Below are positions 6,192-17,129 of a stretch of DNA of 37,684 bases, piece after piece. A program made the position numbers and the translations under genes. The notes beneath the pieces were generated by a model, which was given only the letters and a program-made list of their open reading frames with translations, did not search any database and had not been told where the DNA came from. Source of the DNA: Clostridia bacterium. Lineage in GTDB: Bacteria > Bacillota > Clostridia > Peptostreptococcales > Acidaminobacteraceae. Position 1 is the stretch's first letter. Each line of letters starts with the position of its first letter. The DNA is taken from NCBI GenBank assembly GCA_016937975.1, contig JAFGVN010000107.1, positions 1-37,684 of the forward strand, in the 5' to 3' direction.

Positions 6192-8210
6192 CTATGTTCT
6201 GTTAAATTTCTTTTCTAATTCACTCTTACCAATTGTAATAATAATCGGTCTGCCATGAGGACAAGTATAAGGATCTTTCAACCCTTTTAATTGCTTAATC
6301 AAACTGTTTACTTCAATGGTATCCAAACGATCATTGGCTTTTATAGCCGCTTTACAAGAAGCCTGCATTAAGTCATCTAATGCCAGATGAAATCTTTCTT
6401 CAGGTAAACTGAAGTCCAATTTTTCGATTAAATCCTGTATCATTTTCTCTGCAGTTCTAATATCCATCATAGATGGAATTTCCCTTACGATGACTGTATC
6501 TTCACCAAAATCATCAATGATAAAGCCTAATCGACTTAAATCATCTTCATGAGCCAACAAATTACCTTTTTCCATATAATTCACATGAACCGTGATGGGT
6601 TCTAGTATCATTTGTGACATCATTTTTTTGTTTCTATATTGCTGTACATAATCTTCAAATAAGATTTTTTCATGGGCAGCATGTTGATCAATGAGGTACA
6701 TGGTACTATCCTTTTCAAAGATTAAATAAGTTTGAAAAATATTTCCCTTGTAAATCAAATGATCATATATACTGGATTCCTCTTTTTCAAACATAGATTT
6801 TGCAGGTTCATATACTTGCTCTACAAAAACCGCCTCTCTTTTTAAAGATTTAGAAAAAATAGGTTCATCTTCTTTTTCTTGAACAATCTCATCTTTTACA
6901 AAAGGGACTTCCTTGAAGGCTTTTTCCTTCATAAAAGACAATTCCTTTTTAAAGGTCTCAGGTTGTACATCTGGTTCGAAAGCATTTACGGACTCATGTA
7001 AATGAGATAATACCTCACGAAAAACCTTAGATTCTTCCTTTACTGATGGGGTTTGATGAAACTCATCTCTTAAGATCCCAACAGATCTAGGTTTAACTTC
7101 TTCTCTAAAAGGTGACTCTTTTATGCCTTCAGCTTTTTCATTAATTTCATCGTATAATCTCAAAACTTGCTTCGGCTCGATAGGCTTTGCATTGAGTTCT
7201 TTTGAAGGTGTTAAATTATATTGGTTTAAAACACTGGATAATGATTTGTAAATTAAATCCTTTACCAATCCTTCTTGATGAAATCTAATTTCTGTTTTTG
7301 CTGGATGGATGTTGATATCCACTAATGAAGGATCTATTTCAAGATTTAAAAATACAATAGGAAATCGATTGTGAGGAATTAAGGTTCTATAGGCTAAGTT
7401 AACAGCTTGATCCACTACATCACTTTTCACATATCGATTGTTAACAAATGCTATTTGCTGTGTTTTATTGCCTCTTGTCATCTCAATTGTAGAGATAAAC
7501 CCTTTTACATGAATATCATTTTCAGTATAAATAACGTCTAATAAATTTCTGCCTATTCTTCTTTCATAAATATTTAAAATTACATCATAGAGTTGACCAT
7601 TACCAGGCGACATAAAAATATTATGTCCACCAACTATGTATTTGAAAGCAATTTCAGGATGGGACAAAGCCAATTTGTTCATAATATCATTGATAGCATT
7701 TTGCTCTGCATGATTACTTTTCATAAACTTCAATCTTGCAGGCGTGTTATAGAAAAGGTCTTTTACCATAATAGTCGTCCCTTGAGGTGCTCCAATTGGT
7801 GTATGTTCTACGACATGACCACCTTCAAGAACAGCCTTCTGACCCATATCATAATCCACGTGCTTAGTAATTAATTCTACAATAGAAACAGAAGCAATAC
7901 TGGCTAAGGCTTCACCTCTGAACCCCAAACTAGCAATGTGATAAATATCATTAATGGTCCTTATTTTACTGGTTGAATGTCTTTCAAAGGCCAGTAAAAC
8001 ATCTTCAGGCAAAATGCCTTGACCATTGTCTGTGACTCTGATTAAAGATTTACCTGCATCATTGATTTCAACTGTAATCTTAGTCGCTCCAGCATCTATG
8101 GCATTTTCTACAAGTTCCTTCACAACAGCTAAAGGTCTTTCCACAACTTCACCAGCGGCAATTTTGTTAGAAATATCTTTATCCAATTGTTTAATTTTAT
8201 TATCCTTCAT
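6192..8210 (-). CDS. mutL: DNA mismatch repair protein MutL with endonuclease motif
   Basis: MutL couples mismatch recognition by MutS to strand removal. The N-terminal GHKL ATPase is seen in VVKELVENAIDAGAT, DNGQGI and TSKI...SLGFRGEALASI. A low-complexity, Glu/Lys-rich linker (about residues 340-470) joins it to the C-terminal dimerisation domain. That domain carries DQHAAHEKILFE, matching the DQHA-X2-E-X4-E metal site, plus SCKAAIKAN and CPHGRP, so this MutL should nick DNA itself, as in bacteria without MutH. The ATG at 8243 lies deep in mutS; the ATG at 8210 has AAGGAAG at correct spacing and overlaps the end of mutS by 11 bases, so I chose it (672 aa). Confidence 0.96.
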   Translation of the reverse strand: MKDNKIKQLDKDISNKIAAGEVVERPLAVVKELVENAIDAGATKITVEINDAGKSLIRVTDNGQGILPEDVLLAFERHSTSKIRTINDIYHIASLGFRGEALASIASVSIVELITKHVDYDMGQKAVLEGGHVVEHTPIGAPQGTTIMVKDLFYNTPARLKFMKSNHAEQNAINDIMNKLALSHPEIAFKYIVGGHNIFMSPGNGQLYDVILNIYERRIGRNLLDVIYTENDIHVKGFISTIEMTRGNKTQQIAFVNNRYVKSDVVDQAVNLAYRTLIPHNRFPIVFLNLEIDPSLVDINIHPAKTEIRFHQEGLVKDLIYKSLSSVLNQYNLTPSKELNAKPIEPKQVLRLYDEINEKAEGIKESPFREEVKPRSVGILRDEFHQTPSVKEESKVFREVLSHLHESVNAFEPDVQPETFKKELSFMKEKAFKEVPFVKDEIVQEKEDEPIFSKSLKREAVFVEQVYEPAKSMFEKEESSIYDHLIYKGNIFQTYLIFEKDSTMYLIDQHAAHEKILFEDYVQQYRNKKMMSQMILEPITVHVNYMEKGNLLAHEDDLSRLGFIIDDFGEDTVIVREIPSMMDIRTAEKMIQDLIEKLDFSLPEERFHLALDDLMQASCKAAIKANDRLDTIEVNSLIKQLKGLKDPYTCPHGRPIIITIGKSELEKKFNRT

Positions 8211-10815
8211 AAGCTTCCTTTTTTGCTTTTTCAACAAGCTCATTTAATATATTCATCGCTTCAATTGGTGACATATGCATCACATCAATAGCCTTTAATG
8301 ACTCAACCAGTGGATGTGGTTTAATAACCTCTTTGAGCATTGGCATCTCCATAGAGGCTTGGATGGAATTGATGTTATTATTGATATCATGTACTTCAAG
8401 TTCTTTTAGAATATTTTTAGCTCTAGAAATGACTTTTTCAGGAATACCTGCTAATTTTGCCACTTCAATACCATAGGAACGGTCAGCGCCACCACGAATA
8501 ATCTTTCTTAAAAAGATGATATCATCACCGGATTCTCTAACAGAAATACAATAATTTTTAACCCCTTCAAATCGACCTTCAAGTTCAGTCAATTCATGAT
8601 AATGGGTTGCAAACATGGTTTTAGCTGCAATATCCTCGGTTTGAGATAAATACTCCACAACAGACCACGCAATACTCAAACCATCATAAGTAGAAGTCCC
8701 TCGACCGATTTCATCTAAGATGATTAATGAATTTCTCGTCGCATTGTGTAGGATATTAGACAGTTCATTCATCTCAACCATGAAAGTTGATTGACCTTGT
8801 GACAAGTCATCACTTGCACCAACCCGTGTAAAGATTCTATCCACAATTGAGATTGTTGCTTCACTTGCAGGAACAAAACAACCAATTTGCGCCATCAATG
8901 TAATTAAGGCAACTTGTCTTAAATAAGTGGATTTACCTGCCATGTTCGGACCTGTAATAATGTAAAATCTAGGGTCCTCTTGATTGATCAAAGTATCATT
9001 TGGCACAAATATCTCACCCTCTTGGATATGTTCTACTACAGGATGACGACCATTTGTGATGGCAATTTCACCATTTTCTTCAATGGTTGGCTCTACATAA
9101 TCATTGCTATATGACACCAAAGCAAAAGAAAGCAAAGAGTCAATTTCAGCTATAACTTGAGCGGTGTTTTTAATACGTAAAATATGATTCAGGATATGAT
9201 CTTTTACTTCATTAAATAAATCATATTCCAAATTATTGATTTCTTCACCAGCATTTAATATTTTAGTCTCAATTTCCTTTAATTCTGGATAAATAAAACG
9301 CTCAGCATTGGCTAAGGTTTGCTTACGAATATAGTTATCTGGCACTAAATCTGCATTTTTTCTCGTGACCTCAATGTAGTAACCAAAGACTTTATTAAAT
9401 CTGATTTTAAGTGAATTGATGCCTGTTTTCTCACGCTCAGCTTGTTCCAACTTCACAATCCAATGCTTACCATTATGAATAATGTCTCTTAATTCTGCCA
9501 AGCTTTCATTATAGCTGGTTTTAATTAAATTGCCTTCACGTATGGTAATAGGAGGTTCTTCATAAATTGCTCGATCTAACAAATCATATAAATCACTTAA
9601 ATCATCAAAACGATTGATCATCTTCTGTAACATGAGATTATCTGATTTCTTCAGAATCTCAATAATTTGGGGTAAAAATTGCAGGGATTGTTTTAAAGCT
9701 AGCATATCTCTTGCATTTACCGTACCATAAACCAATTTAGATGATAATCGTTCCAAATCGTATATTCTAGAAAGGTATTCATGCATATCTTGTCTAGCTG
9801 CAATATTGTTATAAAAATACCTTACAACTGAAAGTCTATTTTCTATTTCTTTTTTTGATAATAAAGGTGCTTCTATCCATTTTCTTAGATTTCTTGCTCC
9901 CATTGCTGTAGCCGTTTTATCTAAAACCCACAAAAGTGAGCCCTTCTTTTCATTACCTCTCATCGTCTCTGACAATTCGAGATTCCGTCTTGTGAATTTA
10001 TCTAGGACCATATAATGATTATGCTGGTAAATCTCAATGTGATTAAAATGAGACAAATTACATTTCTGAGTTTCTTCAATGTAATTTAATAAAGCACCTG
10101 AAGCAATGGTCATATGTTCGGATTCGGATAGACCTAAACTTTCAATGGCATAAACATTAAAGAGTCTTTTAATGACTTGCTCTGCTTGTGCATATTTAAA
10201 ATGGACATGTTGATAGGATGTCATCAAGTAATTTTGCTGTTTAAAAAAGGTTTGTATCCCTTCTTCAAGTTCTTGCTGATTACTGATGAGAATTTCCTTC
10301 GGGTTCACCTTTTGAATTTCGTTTAATAGAGGTTGTAAACCTTCTTTTGATGGAAAATATGTGGTTTTAAACTCTGATGTTGAAATATCAGAGTAAGCAA
10401 TACCATACCCAGTCTCATTGACAAATAAAGCTAATAAATAGTTATTCACTTTATCATTTAACATATTGGGATCAGTAATGGTTCCAGGTGTTACAATGCG
10501 TGTTACTGCTCTTTGAACAATACCTTTTGCGAGTTTTGGGTCTTCAATTTGCTCACAAATAGCAACCTTTAAACCTGCAGCAACAAGCTTTGCCAAATAC
10601 CCTTCTGCAGCATGATATGGCACACCTGCTAAAGGTGCTTTTTCTTCTAATCCACATCCTCTAGCCGTTAAGGTGATATCTAGAACTTTTGAGGCAATAA
10701 CAGCATCATCAAAGAACATTTCATAAAAATCACCTAATCTAAAAAAGAGAATGTAATCTTGATAGTCTTCCTTAATTGACATATACTGCTGCATCATTGG
10801 TGTTAACTTTGACAT
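8200..10815 (-). CDS. mutS: DNA mismatch repair protein MutS
   Basis: MutS recognises base mismatches and small loops and recruits MutL. Residues 30-32 are the Phe-Tyr-Glu of the GDFYEMF mismatch-reading motif. The C-terminal ABC-type ATPase has Walker A GPNMAGKST, the signature region DDLSQGQSTF, Walker B LIILDEIGRGTS and the TMFATHYHEL switch. At 871 aa it has the normal MutS1 length. The ATG lies immediately after the miaB stop, with GGAGG inside the end of miaB, and its 3' end overlaps mutL. The miaB-mutS-mutL order is the one found in Bacillus. Confidence 0.98.
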   Translation of the reverse strand: MSKLTPMMQQYMSIKEDYQDYILFFRLGDFYEMFFDDAVIASKVLDITLTARGCGLEEKAPLAGVPYHAAEGYLAKLVAAGLKVAICEQIEDPKLAKGIVQRAVTRIVTPGTITDPNMLNDKVNNYLLALFVNETGYGIAYSDISTSEFKTTYFPSKEGLQPLLNEIQKVNPKEILISNQQELEEGIQTFFKQQNYLMTSYQHVHFKYAQAEQVIKRLFNVYAIESLGLSESEHMTIASGALLNYIEETQKCNLSHFNHIEIYQHNHYMVLDKFTRRNLELSETMRGNEKKGSLLWVLDKTATAMGARNLRKWIEAPLLSKKEIENRLSVVRYFYNNIAARQDMHEYLSRIYDLERLSSKLVYGTVNARDMLALKQSLQFLPQIIEILKKSDNLMLQKMINRFDDLSDLYDLLDRAIYEEPPITIREGNLIKTSYNESLAELRDIIHNGKHWIVKLEQAEREKTGINSLKIRFNKVFGYYIEVTRKNADLVPDNYIRKQTLANAERFIYPELKEIETKILNAGEEINNLEYDLFNEVKDHILNHILRIKNTAQVIAEIDSLLSFALVSYSNDYVEPTIEENGEIAITNGRHPVVEHIQEGEIFVPNDTLINQEDPRFYIITGPNMAGKSTYLRQVALITLMAQIGCFVPASEATISIVDRIFTRVGASDDLSQGQSTFMVEMNELSNILHNATRNSLIILDEIGRGTSTYDGLSIAWSVVEYLSQTEDIAAKTMFATHYHELTELEGRFEGVKNYCISVRESGDDIIFLRKIIRGGADRSYGIEVAKLAGIPEKVISRAKNILKELEVHDINNNINSIQASMEMPMLKEVIKPHPLVESLKAIDVMHMSPIEAMNILNELVEKAKKEAYEG

Positions 10816-12246
10816 CTAGACCTCCACAATTTCTCCATATAACGAAAACTTCTTAGGTTCTGTTATTTTAATAGATACAAATTCACCAATTAAAGATTCA
10901 TCACCTTTAAAATGTACCGTTCTATTGCCATCTGTTCTACCCATTAAAGTTTGATCTTTTTCTGAGTAATTTTCAACTAAGATTTCTACAACCTCATCTT
11001 TTAATTGTAAGTTCTTCTCAATGATGATTTCATTTAAAGCTTCTAAAACCTTGTTGAATCTTACATGTTTAATATCTTCAGGAATTTGATTTTCCATCTC
11101 GTCTGCAGGTGTACCTTTTCTTTGAGAGTAAATGAAAGTAAAGGCAGAATCATATCTTACTTCTTTGATTAAATCAATTAACATCTCGATGTCTTCTTCA
11201 GTTTCTCCTGGAAAACCGATTATTAAATCTGTCGAAATCGTTAAATTCGGAATATGCTCCTTTGCATAACGAATGGTCTCCATATACGACTCTCTTGTAT
11301 AGTTTCTGTTCATGGCTTTTAAGAGTGCATTGCTACCTGCTTGAACAGGTAAATGTAAATAACTTGAGACATTATCATATTTCGCCATAACATCTAAGAC
11401 ATGTCTTGAAAGATCCTTTGGATGAGAGGTCATAAATTTAATACGTTTTAAACCCTCTACTTGAGCAACTTCCTCAAGTAACTCATCAAAGGAAACAGGC
11501 TGACTTAAAGTTTTACCATAAGAGTTAACATTTTGACCCAGTAAGGTCACTTCCTTAGTACCATTTTTTACTAAGTCGCGGATTTCCGCTAAGATCACTT
11601 CTTTTTCACGGCTTCTCTCACGACCTCTTGTATAAGGTACAATACAATAAGTACAGAAATTGTTGCAACCATACATAATATTTACATAAGCTTTTAACTC
11701 ATATTTTCTGTGAGAATCCAAACCTTCAATAACTTCACCATCAATGTCCCAAACTTGAACAACAGTGTTCTTTTGTGTATAGGCATCCTTTAATAAGCTT
11801 GGGAAGTTATGCACATTATGCGTACCAAACACCACATCCACATGTCTATATTTCTTTTTAATTTCTTCTACTACATGTTGCTGTTGCATCATACAGCCAC
11901 AAATGGCTATAATTAGATTTGGATTTTTTTGTTTTAGTGGTTTAAAGGTACCAATTTTACCGTATACCTTTAATTCAGCGTTTTCTCTAACACAACAGGT
12001 ATTTACAATAATTAAATCCGCATCTTCATATACAAAAGTTAACTGATAGCCCATACGTTCTACTGAAGCTCTCAGTTTTTCTGAATCATGCTCATTCATT
12101 TGACAACCATAAGTAATAATGAAAAACTTTTTCTTTCGACCATATTGTTTTTCAAAACCTTCATTTTCTATTCTAATTTCTTCAATTACATTCTCATTAA
12201 TCGCCAACAGGTCATTTGATGGGATTACTAATTCTCGCTTGCTCAT
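10816..12246 (-). CDS. miaB: tRNA-2-methylthio-N6-dimethylallyladenosine synthase
   Basis: MiaB is a radical-SAM methylthiotransferase that converts i6A37 to ms2i6A37. The N-terminal UPF0004 domain holds three cluster cysteines (Cys48 in YGCQMNE, Cys84 in NTCCVRE, Cys118 in CGCMM). The radical SAM cysteines are 194, 198 and 201 in GCNNFCTYCIVPY. A C-terminal TRAM domain (about residues 405-475) binds tRNA. The 476-aa length is normal, with an N-terminal extension of about 40 residues, as in Bacillus YmcB. AGGAGG precedes the ATG. Its partner miaA is three genes downstream, so both A37 enzymes are co-transcribed. Confidence 0.97.
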   Translation of the reverse strand: MSKRELVIPSNDLLAINENVIEEIRIENEGFEKQYGRKKKFFIITYGCQMNEHDSEKLRASVERMGYQLTFVYEDADLIIVNTCCVRENAELKVYGKIGTFKPLKQKNPNLIIAICGCMMQQQHVVEEIKKKYRHVDVVFGTHNVHNFPSLLKDAYTQKNTVVQVWDIDGEVIEGLDSHRKYELKAYVNIMYGCNNFCTYCIVPYTRGRERSREKEVILAEIRDLVKNGTKEVTLLGQNVNSYGKTLSQPVSFDELLEEVAQVEGLKRIKFMTSHPKDLSRHVLDVMAKYDNVSSYLHLPVQAGSNALLKAMNRNYTRESYMETIRYAKEHIPNLTISTDLIIGFPGETEEDIEMLIDLIKEVRYDSAFTFIYSQRKGTPADEMENQIPEDIKHVRFNKVLEALNEIIIEKNLQLKDEVVEILVENYSEKDQTLMGRTDGNRTVHFKGDESLIGEFVSIKITEPKKFSLYGEIVEV

Positions 12247-12305
12247 TTTGCCTCCTAATATTAAGTCTTATGGTACCTTATAATATAACACTAATTTAGT
12301 AGATT

Positions 12306-12992
12306 TTAAACATTTTCCTTCGATTTGAAGTAGTCAATAATGGTATGATAAGTTTCGAGTGCTTGGTAACCTTCTGATGTCAACCGATATTGTCCTCGAT
12401 CTATACGTTCATACCATTTGTAATAATTGCTATATAAAATCGCATTTGCATTCATCAAACCTGTTTTTTTCTTGATCTCACTAGGTTTTGAAGATTCCTC
12501 TAATGATAAAGCATAAGCCACATGCAGTGCTGACTCGCGATAAGCTGTTACCCGTTTCTCTTTTGTGGTGCCACCAATATTATCCATGACACCCGTTCTT
12601 TTATTCAGCTCATTAATAATGGCTTTCGCTTTTCTATGATTGGTTTTTCGCTCTAATACAATAGGATGATGCTCTACATGAACTACCGTCTTAGTTTTCA
12701 AGAAATTTACTGTTATTAGACCAATTTCAAGACGTTTTAAAAGATGAACCATTTCTCTATATCTTTTATCGAATTTAGGTTTTGGAATTGCCACATATAC
12801 AGATTCAAAGTATTTCTGTCTCTCCACCGCTTGGAAGATTAATTTTAAGTTAAAGGATGTTTTCAATTCAATGGCAATCTTTGTATCCTCTTGATACACC
12901 ACCATATCTACATCTTTTACTTCACCTGCAACTTCATAGCCATTTTCAATAAAAAATGCCTTAATCGGCAAATATAATTCAGCTTCTTTCAT
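12306..12992 (-). CDS. DUF2161-type putative PD-(D/E)xK phosphodiesterase
   Basis: The N-terminal part (about residues 1-65) has a PD-(D/E)xK nuclease pattern: acidic residues in VKDVDMVVYQ (Asp27/Asp29), then IELKTS (Glu42, Lys44) and a helix with QAVERQ. The C-terminal part (about residues 150-220) looks like a winged helix, ending GQYRLTSEGYQAL. This agrees with the DUF2161 family, whose cellular role is not known to me. AGGAG supports the ATG, and a good promoter lies upstream. It is 59 bases upstream of miaB with no terminator between, so it may be the first gene of the mismatch-repair operon. Confidence 0.75.
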   Translation of the reverse strand: MKEAELYLPIKAFFIENGYEVAGEVKDVDMVVYQEDTKIAIELKTSFNLKLIFQAVERQKYFESVYVAIPKPKFDKRYREMVHLLKRLEIGLITVNFLKTKTVVHVEHHPIVLERKTNHRKAKAIINELNKRTGVMDNIGGTTKEKRVTAYRESALHVAYALSLEESSKPSEIKKKTGLMNANAILYSNYYKWYERIDRGQYRLTSEGYQALETYHTIIDYFKSKENV

Positions 12993-13011
12993 AATAACTC
13001 CTCTTCATTCT

Positions 13012-13040
13012 ATTATAACGGAAAAAGCATTTAATCTCAA
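13012..13040 (-). promoter_or_regulatory. sigma-A promoter of the DUF2161-miaB-mutSL-miaA-hfq operon
   Basis: On the minus strand TTGAGA (13040-13035) and a perfect TATAAT (13017-13012) are 17 nt apart. The 12992 ATG follows. Confidence 0.75.
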
Positions 13041-13070
13041 TTAAAGCAAGGCGTAAAATGAATTCTTTCT

Positions 13071-13096
13071 AAAAAAAAAGTAGACCGAAGTCTACT
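13071..13096 (-). terminator. Rho-independent terminator of the gcv-glyA operon
   Basis: AGTAGAC (13079-13085) and GTCTACT (13090-13096) close a loop that reads TTCG on the transcript (a stable UUCG tetraloop), followed by nine T. Confidence 0.92.
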
Positions 13097-13108
13097 ATAT
13101 TCAATAAT

Positions 13109-14344
13109 TTATGCATTTGGATAAAGTGGATATTGATCACATAATGCTTTTACTCTGGCTTTCACATCTGTTAAATCACCATCTCTATTTTTGATGGCTT
13201 CATCAATGATGTCTGCGATTTCTTCCATGTCTTTTACTTGGAAACCACGAGTTGTTATAGCAGGTGTACCAATTCTTAAACCACTTGTCACAAATGGACT
13301 TTCAGTTTCGTTTGGCACTGTGTTTTTATTGGTAGTAATACCAACTGAGTCTAACAAGTTTTCAGCTAATTTACCTGTAACCCCTTTATTTCTTAAGTCC
13401 AATAACATTAAATGGTTATCAGTACCACCTGAAACTAAGTTAAAGCCTCTCTTCACAAAAGCTTCTGCCAATGCTTTTGCATTATCAATCACTTGTTGTT
13501 GGTAAGTTTTGAACTCAGGTTGTAAGGCTTCATGGAAGCATACAGCTTTCGCTGCAATTGTATGCATTAAAGGGCCACCTTGAATACCAGGGAAAATCAC
13601 TTTGTTAATTGCTTTTTTGAATTCTTCTTTACAAAGAATTGCACCACCTCTTGGACCTCTTAAAGTCTTATGAGTTGTAGTAGTTACAAAGTCAGCATAT
13701 GGTACTGGATTTTGATGTAAACCAGCAGCGACTAAACCAGCAATGTGCGCCATATCTACTAAGAAATATGCACCGATTTTATCAGCAATTTCTCTGAATT
13801 TAGCAAAATCAATTGCTCTCGGATAAGCACTTGCACCAGCAACGATCATTTTTGGTTTTTCTTCTAAAGCAAGTCTTTCAACTTCTTCATAATTGATATA
13901 ACCTTCATCGTTAACACTGTAAGACACAACTTCATATAATTGACCTGAGAAGTTTACAGAAGCACCATGTGTTAAATGACCACCATTTGATAAATCCATA
14001 CCAAGGATTTTGTCGCCAGGTTTTAACACTGCCATATAAACACCCATGTTTGCTTGAGAACCTGAATGCGGTTGTACGTTGGCATGATCTGCACCAAATA
14101 ATTCTTTCATTCTGTTGATTGCTAAATCTTCAGCCATATCAACATACTCACAACCACCATAGTAACGTTTGTTAGGGTAACCTTCAGCATATTTATTCGT
14201 TAATTGAGAACCATTAGCTTCCATTACAGCTTGACTCGTAAAGTTTTCTGAAGCAATTAACTCGATGTGCGTTTGTTGACGATTCATTTCTAATTGCATC
14301 GCTTCATATAATTCTGGGTCTTGCTTTTTAATTAAATCTAACAT
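13109..14344 (-). CDS. glyA: Serine hydroxymethyltransferase
   Basis: GlyA interconverts serine and glycine using tetrahydrofolate. The PLP lysine lies in [14 protein letters not shown]; other family motifs are [23 protein letters not shown] and [14 protein letters not shown]. The 411-aa length is normal. Its ATG overlaps the gcvPB stop by one base (TAATG), so translation is coupled. As last gene of the glycine riboswitch operon, it links glycine cleavage, which yields methylene-THF, to serine formation: two glycines give one serine plus CO2 and ammonia. Confidence 0.98.
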   Translation of the reverse strand: MLDLIKKQDPELYEAMQLEMNRQQTHIELIASENFTSQAVMEANGSQLTNKYAEGYPNKRYYGGCEYVDMAEDLAINRMKELFGADHANVQPHSGSQANMGVYMAVLKPGDKILGMDLSNGGHLTHGASVNFSGQLYEVVSYSVNDEGYINYEEVERLALEEKPKMIVAGASAYPRAIDFAKFREIADKIGAYFLVDMAHIAGLVAAGLHQNPVPYADFVTTTTHKTLRGPRGGAILCKEEFKKAINKVIFPGIQGGPLMHTIAAKAVCFHEALQPEFKTYQQQVIDNAKALAEAFVKRGFNLVSGGTDNHLMLLDLRNKGVTGKLAENLLDSVGITTNKNTVPNETESPFVTSGLRIGTPAITTRGFQVKDMEEIADIIDEAIKNRDGDLTDVKARVKALCDQYPLYPNA

Positions 14345-15807
14345 TACGCCTCCTCTTTCATATAACGAATAATTGGGTTACGCGCTGCTTCAACTTCATC
14401 AATTCTTGAAATATGAGTTGTATTAGGCGCTGTGTGTAAAATATCTGGATCTGTATCAATTTCGCCTCTAATCTTAATCATTGCATCGATGAATTTATCC
14501 ATTGATTGTAAGCTTTCCGTTTCAGTAGGCTCAACCATCATCGCTTGATCAATAATGAGTGGGAAGTAAATTGTTGGTGGATGGAAACCAAAGTCTAATA
14601 ATCTCTTAGCAATATCAATGGTGTTGATACCGTGAGTTAAACCAAAGTTACCACTTAATACAAATTCATGCTTACATAATTCATCAATTGGTAAATGATA
14701 ATGTGCTTTCAAACGCTTTTGCATGTAGTTTGCATTTAATACAGCGACTTCACTTGCACGCTTTAAACCATCTCTACCCATTCTTAAAATGTATGTGTAA
14801 GCTCTTGTCACGATACCAATATTACCATAGTAATTTTTAATTTTACCAATAGAATCAGGACGATCATAGTTAAGAACAAATTTTTCTTCTTGCTTTTCCA
14901 ATACTGGGAAAGGTAAGAATTTTTCTAATCTTGCTTTAACACCAATTGGACCTGCACCTGGACCACCACCACCATGAGGAGTAGAGAATGTTTTATGCAA
15001 GTTCAAGTGAATGATATCAAAGCCCATGTCACCAGGACGTACTTGGCTCATGATGGCATTCATGTTTGCGCCATCATAATATAATAAACCACCAGCTTCA
15101 TGGACAATTTTAGTGATTTCTTCAATGTTTCTTTCAAACAAACCTAATGTAGATGGGTTTGTTAACATTAAACCTGCAAAGTTTTCATCAATAGCAGCTT
15201 TTAAAGCTTCTACATCAACTGCACCATTTGCTTTTGATTTAATTTCAACGGTATTAAAACCTGACATATTTGCAGACGCTGGATTTGTACCATGAGCTGA
15301 ATCAGGCACAATAATGTTCACTCTGTGATGATCACCACGACTTAAGTGGTAGGCTTTCATAATCATTAAACCTGTTAATTCACCATGTGAGCCAGCAGCA
15401 GGTTGTAATGAAATTGCATCCATACCTGTAATTTCAGCCAATGCTTCCGAACAGTCATACATTAAGTTTAATGTACCTTGAACATCCTCTATTGGTTGTT
15501 CTGGATGAATATGAGAGAATTTAGGATTGCCTGCAATTTCTTCATTAATCTTTGGATTGTATTTCATTGTACAAGATCCTAAAGGATAGAAACCTGTATC
15601 AACACCGAAGTTTAAATTGCTTAATGCAGTATAATGTCTTACAACTTCTGTTTCGTTTATTTCTGGAAAGTCAAGTTCAGAAGTTCTTAACTCATCTTCA
15701 TTAAAAAATTGGTTATAATCTACATTTGAAAACTCTTCGTCTGCAAGTGTAAAACCGATACGACCAGGTTGAGAGAGTTCAAATATTAATTTATCATAGC
15801 TACTCAT
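14344..15807 (-). CDS. gcvPB: Glycine dehydrogenase (decarboxylating) subunit 2
   Basis: This is the C-terminal half of the P protein, which decarboxylates glycine and passes the aminomethyl group to lipoyl-GcvH. The PLP lysine lies in [18 protein letters not shown]. The 487-aa length matches the split Gram-positive form. It must pair with GcvPA, encoded just upstream; the two genes overlap by one base (TAATG). It lies between gcvPA and glyA in the riboswitch-controlled operon. Confidence 0.97.
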   Translation of the reverse strand: MSSYDKLIFELSQPGRIGFTLADEEFSNVDYNQFFNEDELRTSELDFPEINETEVVRHYTALSNLNFGVDTGFYPLGSCTMKYNPKINEEIAGNPKFSHIHPEQPIEDVQGTLNLMYDCSEALAEITGMDAISLQPAAGSHGELTGLMIMKAYHLSRGDHHRVNIIVPDSAHGTNPASANMSGFNTVEIKSKANGAVDVEALKAAIDENFAGLMLTNPSTLGLFERNIEEITKIVHEAGGLLYYDGANMNAIMSQVRPGDMGFDIIHLNLHKTFSTPHGGGGPGAGPIGVKARLEKFLPFPVLEKQEEKFVLNYDRPDSIGKIKNYYGNIGIVTRAYTYILRMGRDGLKRASEVAVLNANYMQKRLKAHYHLPIDELCKHEFVLSGNFGLTHGINTIDIAKRLLDFGFHPPTIYFPLIIDQAMMVEPTETESLQSMDKFIDAMIKIRGEIDTDPDILHTAPNTTHISRIDEVEAARNPIIRYMKEEA

Positions 15808-17129
15808 TATAAGCCCTCCACTACCTGAATTAAATAATCTAACTCAGATTTAGTACGATTTTCTGTTACTGTAAATTGTACTAAATCAGTTCCAACTACT
15901 TTTAGCGATAAAATATTGTTTTTATTTAAATGCTCATTTAAAGTTTTAACATCTACTTTTGATCTTAAAACAAATTCACGGTAGAAGTTACCATTTGAAA
16001 CTTTTTCAAATGAACCTGTTTTAATTAAAACATCGTGTAAGTAATGTGCTTTAGATGTATTGTTAATGGCAAGTTCTTTCAAACCTGTTTTACCAAGTAA
16101 TGACATATAGATTGTTGAAGATAATGCATTCAAAGCTTGATTTGAACAGATGTTTGAAGCCGCTTTATCTCTACGAATATGTTGTTCTCTTGCTTGAAGA
16201 GTTAATACAAATGCACGATTACCTCTTCTGTCTTTTGCTTGACCAGCAATACGGCCAGGTAATTTTCTCATGAGTTTAGCAGTTGCTGCCATAAATCCAA
16301 TGTGTGGACCACCGAAGTTCATAGCATTACCAAATTGTTGCATATCCCCAACAACCACATCAACGCCTAATTCTCCTGGCGTTTTAAGAAGAGCTAGTGA
16401 TGAAGGATCAGCATACATTACACCAATAGCTTTGTTTTCATTTGCTATTTCTACGAAACCTTTTACATCTTCTAAATAACCATAACGGTTTGGTGATTGA
16501 ACAAGAACACCAACAAGATCTTTTGAAGCCTTTGCTTTAAAATCTTCTAAATCAGCTCTTAAATCCTTTTGATCGATAATAAGAACTTCGTGATTTCTAT
16601 ATTTTAAATAAGTTGTAATAACATCAATTGTATTTTGGTTTACAGTTGAAGCAATAGCAAATGTATTGCCCTTTGATTTATCAAATGCCATTAAAGCTGC
16701 TTCAGCAGCAGCTGTTGGACCATCATACATTGACGCATTGGATGCGTCCATATCAGTTAAGTTACAAACTAATGATTGGAATTCGAATATTCCATGTAAT
16801 GTACCTTGACTGATTTCTGGTTGATATGGTGTATATGCTGTACTAAATTCACTTCTTGAAGTTAAGTAAGGTACAATCGATGGAATATATGAATCATATG
16901 TACCATCACCTAAGAAACATAACTTATCTGAAGCACTGATGTTTTTACTAGCGTAGCCATTCATAATCTGTCTTATCTCGATTTCAGATTTTTGAAGGGG
17001 CAATTTTAATTCGCCCCTAAATCTTACATTCTCAGGAATGTCAACAAACAAATCATCAATGTTTCCTACACCAATAATATCCAACATATGCTTTTCATCG
17101 TTTTTGGATACCGGGATGTATGGGAACAT
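15807..17129 (-). CDS. gcvPA: Glycine dehydrogenase (decarboxylating) subunit 1
   Basis: This is the N-terminal half of the split P protein and forms the alpha2beta2 enzyme with GcvPB. Typical segments are [49 protein letters not shown] and [10 protein letters not shown]. It has no PLP lysine, as expected for this subunit. The 440-aa length is normal. It overlaps both neighbours by one base (gcvH upstream, gcvPB downstream), so gcvH, gcvPA, gcvPB and glyA form a chain of coupled start-stop sites. Confidence 0.97.
   Translation of the reverse strand: MFPYIPVSKNDEKHMLDIIGVGNIDDLFVDIPENVRFRGELKLPLQKSEIEIRQIMNGYASKNISASDKLCFLGDGTYDSYIPSIVPYLTSRSEFSTAYTPYQPEISQGTLHGIFEFQSLVCNLTDMDASNASMYDGPTAAAEAALMAFDKSKGNTFAIASTVNQNTIDVITTYLKYRNHEVLIIDQKDLRADLEDFKAKASKDLVGVLVQSPNRYGYLEDVKGFVEIANENKAIGVMYADPSSLALLKTPGELGVDVVVGDMQQFGNAMNFGGPHIGFMAATAKLMRKLPGRIAGQAKDRRGNRAFVLTLQAREQHIRRDKAASNICSNQALNALSSTIYMSLLGKTGLKELAINNTSKAHYLHDVLIKTGSFEKVSNGNFYREFVLRSKVDVKTLNEHLNKNNILSLKVVGTDLVQFTVTENRTKSELDYLIQVVEGL

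Noticed and set aside
8211-8243. ATG start of mutL at 8243
   Set aside because: The ATG at 8210 has AAGGAAG at proper spacing and a usual 11-base overlap with mutS.
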